Shown piece after piece: positions 18,999 to 26,588 of a stretch of 64,000 nt of DNA. This stretch comes from SIAJ01 sp963773845 (GTDB lineage Bacteria; Planctomycetota; Planctomycetia; Gemmatales; Gemmataceae). The stretch is from positions 647,927 through 711,926 of the forward strand of contig CAVZCU010000013.1 of NCBI GenBank assembly GCA_963773845.1, read 5' to 3'. The notes under the pieces were generated by a model that was given only the letters and a program-made list of their open reading frames with translations, was not told the origin of the DNA and made no database searches. The translations under genes and the position numbers were made by a program. The first letter of the stretch is position 1, and each line of letters starts with the position of its first letter.

Positions 18999-21143
18999 AT
19001 GATGAAGCCGCCGTGCATCCTGCTGGCGGGAGTTGCCGCCGTCCTGGGCTTAAGCGTTCCCGCAACCGCGGCGACCCAGGCTGCCGAGGTCCAGGAGCGG
19101 AATTCCCCAAGCGCCGATTTCTATGTCGCGCCGCATGGGAACGACAAATGGTCGGGGAAATCACCGGTTGCATCCGACAACGACGGGCCATTTGCAACGG
19201 TGGCACGCGCACAGAAAGCCGTTCGGGCGCTGCTGAATTCTCTAGGCGAACGGCGGACGGTGCGCATCGCCATTCGCGGTGGCACCTATCGTCTCGACGC
19301 GCCGCTGGAGTTCGGCGCTGCCGATTCGGGGACGAAGGGTTTTCCCGTGATTTATGCCGCGGCCGACGGTGAGAAGGTCGTGCTGAGTGGCGGCCGCCAA
19401 CTCGAAGGCGGACGCTGGGGTCAAGTCAATGGTCATAAAGCTTGGACGATCGACATTCCCGACGTCAAAGCCGGGAAATGGCGCTTCCGCCAGCTTTTTG
19501 TCAATGGCCAGCGCCGTCCGCGGACGCGGCTGCCGAAGGCGGGCACATACCGGATCGAATCGTTGCCGGGCTATACGGGCGACTTTCTCAGGAGTCCGAC
19601 CAAGCAGTTTGTCTACGCTTCAGGCAACATCAATCCCACCTGGCGGAATCTGAAGGATGTCGAAGTCGTCGGCATCACTCGCTGGCTGGACAACCGACTG
19701 CCGATCGAGAGCGTCAACGGCCGGACCCGCACCGTCACGTTTGATCGCGCCAGCCTGTTTGCATTAGTCTCGGGCAACAAGCCGGGTCCCTATTGGGTGG
19801 AGAATGTCTTCGAGGCGCTGGAGTCCCCGGGTCAATGGTATCTCGATCGTGCTCGCGGCGTGCTCTATTATCTACCGCGGGCCGGGGAAAAGACGTTGTC
19901 GGCCGAGATAGTCGCGGCCCGCCTTCCGCAAGTGTTGCGGGTGGTCGGACGTGCGGGCGCTCCGGTCCATGATCTCCATTTTCAAGGGTTGACGTTCGCG
20001 CATACCGAGTGGCAGCCGCCGGCCGACTATGCCTCGTCGCTGCAGGCCGGAGTCGAGATCCCCGGCGCCATTCTTTTCGATTATGCCGAGCGCTGCGCTT
20101 TCACCGACTGCAGTTTGGAACACGTTGGCAATACTGGCATCGAAGTGAATGTAGGTTGCGCGGACATTGAAATCGCGCGCAACCAAATCAGGGACCTCGG
20201 TGCGGGAGCGATTCGGGTGGGCCACTTTTTCTCCTGGGAGACGGATGACGCTGGCCGGTTGACCGAGCGTGGACGGCAACGCAAGGCTGCCATGCCGAAA
20301 GGCCCGCACAGCCGGCGCGTCACCATCGCCGACAATGAAATCAGTGCATGTGGCCGATTCAGTCCGGAGGCCGCCGCGGTGTTCATCGGTGACAACGCCG
20401 ACAACCAGGTGATTTACAACCACATCCACGACGTGTACTACTCGGGCATCTCGGTGGGATCGGTCCAGGATTTCGGGCCGTGCGCCGCCACCGGCAATAT
20501 CATCGAGCACAATCACGTGCACGACATTGGCCAAGGAATGTTGAGCGATCTGGCCGCCATTTACACGTGCAGCAGCCCCAAGAGTCGAATCCGTTACAAC
20601 CTGGTGCAGGATGTTTCCCGACGGGAGTACGGCGGTTGGGGGATCTATCTGGATGAAGGCAGCCACGACATCTTGGTCGAGAAAAACGTCGTCTTGCGCT
20701 GTCAGGACGGCGCTTTGTTTGCCCATCACAACCACGATATTGCCGTCCGGAACAACATCTTCGCTTTCAATCGTGGGGCGCAAATCGAGCGCGGCGGAGT
20801 CGGCGGATTCGAAGTGAGTTGCCAGCGGAATCTGGTCTATTTCAAGGACGGAATGGCCGTGGGCGATTACGGCAACGGAAAAGTTGGACGCGAGGTGTGT
20901 GTGTTTGACCGGAATCTCTATTGGAACGCGTCCGGTAAGCCGGTCCGATTTGGATCCAAGTCCTTCGCCGAGTGGCAGGCATTGGGTCAGGACAAGAATA
21001 GTCGCGTATCCGATCCACTGTTCACCGAGCCGGAGAAAGGAAATTTCCAACTTCGCCCCGGCTCTCCGGCCAAGCAGATTGGATTTGAACCGTGGGACTA
21101 TTCGGCAGTCGGCCCGCGTCGGGTTCACGGACGATCGAAGTGA
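18999..21143 (+). CDS. Exported right-handed parallel beta-helix protein
   Basis: 714 residues with a signal peptide (MMKPPCILLAGVAAVLGLSV, cleaved near ATAA). The mature protein opens with DFYVAPHGNDKWSGK, the standard entry of planctomycete polysaccharide-active beta-helix proteins (DUF1565-like). A first region of beta-sandwich character (GGRQLEGGRWGQVNGHKAWT) is followed by PbH1 coils such as HLHFQGLTFAHTEW-type turns, IEIARNQIRDLGAGAIRVG, VTIADNEISACG, NQVIYNHIHDVYYSGISVG and NIIEHNHVHDIGQGM. Such proteins typically bind or cleave polysaccharides, but no specific activity can be assigned. GAGAGG just before 18999 supports ATG 18999 or ATG 19002. It lies between the serine hydrolase and an amidohydrolase, all on the plus strand with short gaps. 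Confidence 0.85.
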   Translation: MMKPPCILLAGVAAVLGLSVPATAATQAAEVQERNSPSADFYVAPHGNDKWSGKSPVASDNDGPFATVARAQKAVRALLNSLGERRTVRIAIRGGTYRLDAPLEFGAADSGTKGFPVIYAAADGEKVVLSGGRQLEGGRWGQVNGHKAWTIDIPDVKAGKWRFRQLFVNGQRRPRTRLPKAGTYRIESLPGYTGDFLRSPTKQFVYASGNINPTWRNLKDVEVVGITRWLDNRLPIESVNGRTRTVTFDRASLFALVSGNKPGPYWVENVFEALESPGQWYLDRARGVLYYLPRAGEKTLSAEIVAARLPQVLRVVGRAGAPVHDLHFQGLTFAHTEWQPPADYASSLQAGVEIPGAILFDYAERCAFTDCSLEHVGNTGIEVNVGCADIEIARNQIRDLGAGAIRVGHFFSWETDDAGRLTERGRQRKAAMPKGPHSRRVTIADNEISACGRFSPEAAAVFIGDNADNQVIYNHIHDVYYSGISVGSVQDFGPCAATGNIIEHNHVHDIGQGMLSDLAAIYTCSSPKSRIRYNLVQDVSRREYGGWGIYLDEGSHDILVEKNVVLRCQDGALFAHHNHDIAVRNNIFAFNRGAQIERGGVGGFEVSCQRNLVYFKDGMAVGDYGNGKVGREVCVFDRNLYWNASGKPVRFGSKSFAEWQALGQDKNSRVSDPLFTEPEKGNFQLRPGSPAKQIGFEPWDYSAVGPRRVHGRSK

Positions 21144-21185
21144 GACTCGCTCCAAATTGGCCACGATCGATTCAAGGAGCTAACG

Positions 21186-22115
21186 ATGTCGAAGCCCGGG
21201 TTGCTAATCGGCCTGGTGGCCGGCCTGCTGGCGCCATCCGCACCCAACGCGGTTGCGCAGGACGATCAAGCCATGAACGCGATCGATGCCCACGTGCACG
21301 TTTGGACCCCCGATACCAAGCGCTATCCATTGGCGCCTGGCTTCACCAAGGACGACATGAAGCCCGCTTCGTTCACGCCCGAGGAACTGTTCAAACACTG
21401 TAAGCCCGCGGGCGTGGGGCGAATCAACCTCATCCAGATGAGCTATTATGGCTTTGACAACTCGTACCTTTTGGACGTGATCGCGAAGTATCCCGGAGTC
21501 TTCGTCGGCACGGCGGTCATCGATCCCTTGGGTAAGGACCCGGCGGGGCAGATGACTGAGTTGGCCAAGAAAGGCGTGCGCGCCTTTCGCATCTACCCCA
21601 AGCTCAGCCAGCAGCCGGTCGAGAAATGGCTGCGTCCGGAAGGGTATCGGAAGATGTTTGCCGCGGGGGCCCGGAACCACCAGGCGATGTCCTGTCTCAT
21701 CGGCCCCGATGACCTGCCGGAGCTGAACCGCATGTGCGCTGACTTCCCGGATACGCCGGTGATCATCGACCACCTTGCCCGCATCGGCGCCGACGGGGTC
21801 ATCCGGGACAAGGACGTCGATCGGTTGTGTGCCATGGCCAAGCACAAGAAGGTGATGCTCAAGGTGGGCGCTTTCTATGCGCTCGGCAAAAAGAAGCCGC
21901 CCTATGACGACCTGGCCCCTTTGATCAAACGGGTGGTGAAGGCCTTTGGCCGCGAGCGCTGCATGTGGGAAAGTGATAGCCCGTTCCAAGTTCAGGGCGA
22001 ACACACCTACCAGGCCAGCATCGATCTAGTTCGCCGCCGGCTCGATTTTCTGAGCGCCGAGGACAAGAAATGGCTGCTGCACAAGACCGCTCAGAAGTTC
22101 TTCTTCGACAAGTAG
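21186..22115 (+). CDS. Exported amidohydrolase family 2 (TIM-barrel) protein
   Basis: 309 residues. A signal peptide (LLIGLVAGLLAPSAPNAVAQ) precedes an amidohydrolase_2 domain. Metal-site landmarks are the opening IDAHVHVWTPDT (HxH), VIIDHLARIG in the middle of the barrel, and the closing RCMWESDSPFQ with its conserved Asp. AFRIYPKLSQQPVEKWLRPE is the loop typical of sugar-lactonase/decarboxylase-like members. Family chemistry covers hydrolysis or decarboxylation of lactones and aromatic acids; export suggests a catabolic or envelope role. AAGGAGCTAACG precedes ATG 21186, giving a strong ribosome site. Nearby sugar-lactone-type genes (SMP-30 at 1118-2017) make a carbohydrate role plausible but unproven. 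Confidence 0.88.
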   Translation: MSKPGLLIGLVAGLLAPSAPNAVAQDDQAMNAIDAHVHVWTPDTKRYPLAPGFTKDDMKPASFTPEELFKHCKPAGVGRINLIQMSYYGFDNSYLLDVIAKYPGVFVGTAVIDPLGKDPAGQMTELAKKGVRAFRIYPKLSQQPVEKWLRPEGYRKMFAAGARNHQAMSCLIGPDDLPELNRMCADFPDTPVIIDHLARIGADGVIRDKDVDRLCAMAKHKKVMLKVGAFYALGKKKPPYDDLAPLIKRVVKAFGRERCMWESDSPFQVQGEHTYQASIDLVRRRLDFLSAEDKKWLLHKTAQKFFFDK

Positions 22116-22181
22116 GGTGACCGTCGCATGGATCGCGGCCAGTCGTTTGACCCAGCGTTCTGGCGACAAGCGCCAAACGCA

Positions 22182-22903
22182 TCACGTCCAGGAGCGCAGT
22201 TCGGCGTCCGAGAGTTCGCGGATGAAAATGCAGCCGGCCAGCCAGCGCTTGTCTTCCCGTTCGCTCACATAGACCACACTGGCCAGGATCGTCAGCCCCG
22301 GCTTGTCTTCGCGGCCGAAAAGTTCGATGTCGAGCAGCGCGCCGGCTCGAGGCGCGACTCGGTCAAGAGGCCGATGCCGGCCGGCGAAAGATCGACGACC
22401 CCCATCAGCACCGGTCCGGCTTGATGATCGGCCAGTTGCTGAACGACCGCGCGGTCGGTGGTGGGCGTCGCCCGCACCCAGCGGCGTTGATCGGGCGGCT
22501 GCGGTGCGCGATAGGGAACGCCGAAGCCGGCGAGTGCCGCTTCGCCCAGTTCGATGGAAAAGCTGCAGCCGATGACCCAGCCCGGTCCAGGGTCCTCGGT
22601 GGCGTGGCGGACGCAGGCGAGTACCGCCGCGGCCGACCCGTCGGCCCCGGGAACATCCAATGTGACCATGGTTCCCGGCGTCAGGGCTCGATCCAAGTAG
22701 AAACTGACGCCGGTGCAGGAGACGTCGCGGATCTGGACCGTCGTTGGCTTGAGGCCGACAGCCTCGGCCCGGCAGATGACGGTTGCCTCCGACGGGGCGC
22801 GGTCGGCATGGCGGCGGTCGCCGGTCAAAACTCCGTCAACGTCGAAATGGCCCGGTCTGGCGCCGGTGATGCGACCCAAAAATCGCCGCGTACGCTCGAG
22901 CAT
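22182..22903 (-). CDS. Tandem PilZ-domain protein (one frameshift)
   Basis: Two PilZ-like barrels. The first contains QIRDVSCTGVSFYLDRALTP then GTMVTLDVPG. The second starts near DRAVVQQLADHQ and contains VLMGVVDLSPAGIGLLTES. A one-base shift at about 22340 ends the first frame; the next frame continues directly with ALLDIELFG, GLTILASVVYVSERE and RWLAGCIFIRELSDAEL before a stop at 22182. This is normal PilZ sequence, so it is one gene of about 240 residues. PilZ domains usually bind cyclic di-GMP, but the canonical RxxxR upstream of the D/N-x-S-x-x-G motif is not obvious, so nucleotide binding is uncertain. ATG 22903 (MLERTRRFLGRI) is preferred over a longer unrelated extension. Confidence 0.72.
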
Positions 22904-23496
22904 CGCAAGCTCCTGGGCGACGCCGGCCAGAACGATGGGGCTTGGCCAGTATGGGGATCTTAAGTCACTGTCCCTTGGACGCAACTGGCGCGGGGAATTC
23001 CAGGCGTTGATACATTTCCGCAGGGGTCAAAGGCGGATCGGATAATGTTGGGCAACAACCACGAGCGCCAAAGATTTGCGGCAATCGAAATCGTCGCGCA
23101 ACACCCCCAATGAATTGCAGCCAAGCGTCCTCGGCTGCACGCACCCACTTTGATATTCAAATATCGGTTTGAGACGATGCTAGACTAATTCTTCGGAACC
23201 AGCGAACGGTCGAAAGGAATGGCTCTGTAAATAGACATTATCGCGCATGGGGGGATGGAGAAATCGCTGGCCATCTTGGCCGCCTTGCTCCATTTAACCA
23301 GACATTTCCGCACATCCACCAGATTGGTCCCGGAGGTTTCATTGCAAAGCCGGTGGAAAGGTGCAGATTATCAGCAACCGCATCCAAATCGAGGGCAGCA
23401 AGGTTGAGATGCAAAGGCCCAGCGGTCGCCGCATGATTCCAATCGTCAGATGGACCGGCCCGCAGATGCATGCGCCGCGGCGGATGCCCCGGTTCA
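22904..23496. other. Gene-free stretch
   Basis: About 590 bases without a supported gene. Short frames occur on both strands, but none shows a domain, signal peptide or ribosome site. It marks the border between the mixed-strand region to the left and the minus-strand module region to the right. Confidence 0.5.
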
Positions 23497-24591
23497 TCAG
23501 CGGCCAGGCGGCAGGACAAACATATGCTGGATCGTCTCGTGCTGGAATCCGATCACCTCGGGAAACCGCCCTCCGGGCAGAAGCTGTACGTCGAAGATCT
23601 CTTCCACAGCAGTCTCGAACTCGAGCAAGGCAACGATCTGGCCGCTGCGCAGGTCCACCACCGCCACGCCGCATTTCAATTGCTCGCGCCGTTCGGCCAA
23701 CGGGACGCCATCCATCGCCGACGTTTGGCGAATCTTCGATAGGCCGACAATGGCATACGGGCCCGCGAGTGCCAGGCCGCGGGCGAAGCCGGGCAATTCG
23801 GCCACTCGCTCGCGTCGCCCGGTGGCGACATCGACCCGCACCAGTTGCCCGGTCCCCGATTCCAGGAGCCATAGTTGTCCGTCATGCCAGCGCGGCGAGT
23901 GCGGCATGGATAAGCCGCGGCAGATCGTCGCTCCGCTACTTACCTCCATCAGACAGCCGCCCCGGGGCTTATTCGCGCGCCAACCGTCCCTAATATCCGT
24001 CTCGCCCAGAGCCGAGACGAATTTGGCGCGCCCGTCCACCACGGCCAAGCCGTTGAGATGACAGCGGTCTTCCGCCGCCAAGCCGCTGATGAACGGCGGC
24101 CGCCAACGCGGCACGAAGCTGTAGTCGGGATCGAGTGTGCAGAGACACGAGAAGCGAGTGTTCACCACCCACAACTCCTCTCCGGCCCAGGCGAGTTCAT
24201 GGACGCCGATGTCGCCCGTGACATGCGACGACCGGGGCAAATAGCACGCGTCGTGGCGGCCCGCTGGTTCAATTCGCGGAGCGATGTCCGGGGCATTGCG
24301 CAGGAGCCAGATTTCCTTGCGCGTGCCGAGGGCCAATCGCAGTCCGTCCACGGCCAGCCCCATCGGGCGGTCAAACGTGCGCACCAGCATTGACAGCCCG
24401 GCCCCCGCGGCCCTTGCGACCAGGAGCTTGTTAGCCTGATAGGTCGTGATCGCCAGCGACGCGCCCAGTTGCCGCAGCAGAGCCGGGAAGCCGTCGGTCT
24501 GCGTGTACCGGAATTCAACGGCCGCCGGCGGAGCGCTCCGAGTCATTGGCCCTTCGCGCTTCACTGGCGGCGTGGTAACTACAGCGGACAT
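23497..24591 (-). CDS. TIGR03032 family protein (copy 1)
   Basis: 364-residue protein of the TIGR03032 family, a beta-propeller-like family of unknown function. Characteristic segments are LAITTYQANKLLVARAAGAG, RTFDRPMGLAVDGLRLALG, ACYLPRSSHVTGDIGVHELA, ELWVVNTRFSCLCTLDPDYS, EDRCHLNGLAVVDGRAKFVS, PRGGCLMEVSSGATICRGLS and MPHSPRWHDGQLWLLESGTG. No signal peptide is seen, so it is probably cytoplasmic. The start MSAVVTTPPVKRE at 24591 follows AAAAGGAGATGTC, a strong ribosome site, 20 bases after the stop of the FG-GAP/Calx-beta gene. The same two-gene arrangement recurs at 29698-32761, so the pair is a duplicated operon. It may assist folding or secretion of its surface-protein partner (inference only). 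Confidence 0.9.
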   Translation of the reverse strand: MSAVVTTPPVKREGPMTRSAPPAAVEFRYTQTDGFPALLRQLGASLAITTYQANKLLVARAAGAGLSMLVRTFDRPMGLAVDGLRLALGTRKEIWLLRNAPDIAPRIEPAGRHDACYLPRSSHVTGDIGVHELAWAGEELWVVNTRFSCLCTLDPDYSFVPRWRPPFISGLAAEDRCHLNGLAVVDGRAKFVSALGETDIRDGWRANKPRGGCLMEVSSGATICRGLSMPHSPRWHDGQLWLLESGTGQLVRVDVATGRRERVAELPGFARGLALAGPYAIVGLSKIRQTSAMDGVPLAERREQLKCGVAVVDLRSGQIVALLEFETAVEEIFDVQLLPGGRFPEVIGFQHETIQHMFVLPPGR

Positions 24592-24610
24592 GACATCTCC
24601 TTTTAGCTGC

Positions 24611-26431
24611 TCAATCGTCGTTCCAAATCGTGCCAACTCCACGGCTCTTCGCGAACATGGCGTTGCTGCTCAGTCCGCTGAGATCGACGTAGAACGTCTC
24701 GTCGGCCTCCTTCTTGCTATCGCCTTTGACTTCGACGATGAGCCATTTCGACGTCTCGCCAGGTTGGAAGGTCAACGTGCCGGTTTTGGCAACGTAGTCG
24801 CTGTCGCCAGTGGTTGCCGTGCCATTGGACGTGCTGAATGACATCGTCACGGGTTGGTCGTAGGCGGCGGACAGCGTGACGACGAAGACGAACTGCGTCG
24901 TCTTCCCCTTCTTGCCTTCGTACATAGTCACATCGCTAATGCTGACGTGCGGCTCGTCATCCACGATGGTGCCTGCCCCCTGTCCGTCGCCGATCACCGC
25001 GTTCGTCGGCGCGCTGAGATTGACGGCGAAGGTTTCGTTCAGTTCAGGGAGCCGATCGCCCTTGATTGCGACCGTGAACGTCGCGCTGATGTGTCCGGCC
25101 GGGATGGTCACGTTCCCGGACGCGGCCACGTAGTCACTGCCGGCCGTCGCGGTGATGTTGGCCGTGGCGAAGTGGACTGTTACATCGACGTCGGAGGTAT
25201 ACGAAAGTGACGCGGTGAAGGTGGCGTTGAATGTGCCCGTGTTTCCTTCCCGGACCTTCCCGTCGCTTACGGAGAGGGATGGCTGTATGGGCGGCCAGTA
25301 GTGGTCATTGATCAAGACCGAGACGCTGTCCCCAGCGGAATTGGCCGTGGCGACGTCGAGCCAGCCGTCGCCGTTGAAGTCGCCGGCCGCCACACTCCCG
25401 TCGGTACCCGGGGTGGCAAAGAACTCCCCGTTCGTGAAAGTACCATTTCCGCGGCCGCGCAGGATTTGGACACTGTCGCCAGCCCAGTTCGTCGCGGCGG
25501 CGTCGACGTTGCCGTCGTGGTTGAAGTCGCCCACGGCCAGATCCGCACCCGGACCCCAGACGTTCGGCACCCAGTCGCTCACTCCGTCGCCGTTCACGTC
25601 TGCGACGGCGATCGCCGGTGGCGTATTGCCCCCGTTTAGCCAGACGGCATTCTGCTCGAAATTCCCTTGGCCGTCGCCTACCAGCACATCAACTTCTGTG
25701 CCCCATCCATAAAAGTCCGTGTAGTCATGGCCCCACACCAGATCGAGCTTGCCATCGGCGTTGAAGTCGCCCGCCGCCATGGAATAGGACGGACCGGTAC
25801 CGCTCCCAGCGAAGCGGATGTCCGAAAACGTGCCATCGCCGTTCCCCAGCAGCACGGTAACTTGACTTCCACCCTCGTTGTACCAGTACCCACCCCAGCG
25901 TTCGTTTGAAGCTTCGGCGATATCCAGTTTGCCGTCGCCGTTAAAGTCCCCCACTGCCAGGGAGGTCGGGTTCCAATCGAGGAAGACGTTGCTCGGGGAC
26001 TGGAAGGTGCCGTCGCCATTGCCCAGCAACACGCTCACGTTTGAGTCGATAATCCCCGCCAGGTCGAGCTTGCCGTCGGCGTTGAAGTCACCTGCCGCCA
26101 GGGACCATGGACCCGATCCCGTGGCGGAGGTGCGCGCTGCTTGAAATGTGCCGTCGCCGTTGCCGGGCAGCATGCTAACGGAGTTGACGGTTGACAAGAC
26201 CAGATCGAGCTTGCCGTCGCCGTTGAAGTCGCCCGCCACCGCGCCGCCCGGGCCGATGCCGGCGGCGTAGCTCGCGGCCGGGCTGAACGTGGGGGTGAGA
26301 CGATCTTCCAAAACTTCAGCGTTCGGCCTCAGCGTCGCGACACGAAGCGGGCCTCGTCGCCGCTGCTGTCGATGGCCGCTGCTTGGAGGCACACAGGTTC
26401 GCAGGCCTATCAGCCAACTGGGAAATGACAC
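24611..26431 (-). CDS. Exported FG-GAP/VCBS repeat protein with two Calx-beta domains (copy A)
   Basis: 606 residues starting at GTG 26431 (MSFPSWLIGLR). A basic N-terminal stretch ends in the planctomycete motif VLEDRLTPTFS, which marks exported proteins in this lineage. Residues about 50-370 hold FG-GAP/VCBS repeats, each with a GDFNGDGKLDL-type calcium-binding loop (for example VAGDFNGDGKLDLVLST). Residues about 385-605 form two Calx-beta domains; each ends with a VGTI-[V/W]-D/N-D-[D/E] strand and the second ends SRGVGTIWNDD at the stop. Such proteins are calcium-dependent surface adhesins or matrix proteins. It is preceded by leader element A and followed by TIGR03032 copy 1. Paralogues lie at 30824-32761 and 48580-50463. 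Confidence 0.9.
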   Translation of the reverse strand: MSFPSWLIGLRTCVPPSSGHRQQRRRGPLRVATLRPNAEVLEDRLTPTFSPAASYAAGIGPGGAVAGDFNGDGKLDLVLSTVNSVSMLPGNGDGTFQAARTSATGSGPWSLAAGDFNADGKLDLAGIIDSNVSVLLGNGDGTFQSPSNVFLDWNPTSLAVGDFNGDGKLDIAEASNERWGGYWYNEGGSQVTVLLGNGDGTFSDIRFAGSGTGPSYSMAAGDFNADGKLDLVWGHDYTDFYGWGTEVDVLVGDGQGNFEQNAVWLNGGNTPPAIAVADVNGDGVSDWVPNVWGPGADLAVGDFNHDGNVDAAATNWAGDSVQILRGRGNGTFTNGEFFATPGTDGSVAAGDFNGDGWLDVATANSAGDSVSVLINDHYWPPIQPSLSVSDGKVREGNTGTFNATFTASLSYTSDVDVTVHFATANITATAGSDYVAASGNVTIPAGHISATFTVAIKGDRLPELNETFAVNLSAPTNAVIGDGQGAGTIVDDEPHVSISDVTMYEGKKGKTTQFVFVVTLSAAYDQPVTMSFSTSNGTATTGDSDYVAKTGTLTFQPGETSKWLIVEVKGDSKKEADETFYVDLSGLSSNAMFAKSRGVGTIWNDD

Positions 26432-26453
26432 GTTCGTTCTCCCGTTTCAAGTT

Positions 26454-26558
26454 GGTCTGCGATACAGTTGTGAAACATCGCGTCGGCGCGCAGACCGAGC
26501 GCCGGGGCGGTGCCGGGCCGGTGGGGGCTTGCTTGGCGGAAAGGACCCCCCCGGCCGC
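26454..26558 (-). promoter_or_regulatory. Conserved structured leader, copy A
   Basis: Read on the minus strand: a GC hairpin (GGCCGG... / ...CCGGCC, one mismatch in this copy) with loop motif CCGCCAAGCAAG, then CCCGGCACCGCC and CGGCGCTCGG, then GGTCTGCG pairing with CGCAGACC 27 bases later. The second arm of that last stem ends 22 bases before the start of the FG-GAP gene, with GGGAGAA between. It is one of six such elements in the window; see the findings. Confidence 0.75.
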
Positions 26559-26588
26559 TAATAACCATCTCTTTTGCAAGTCTCGCCG

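Noticed and set aside
22960..23519. Two short minus-strand frames beside the PilZ gene and downstream of TIGR03032 copy 1
   Set aside because: No recognisable similarity or start context; composition looks random.
26454..26558. Leader element as a cyclic di-GMP (GEMM) riboswitch
   Set aside because: The GC hairpin and purine-rich loop looked tempting, but the conserved GEMM blocks (GCAAA-type tetraloop receptor and CGCAAAG) are absent.
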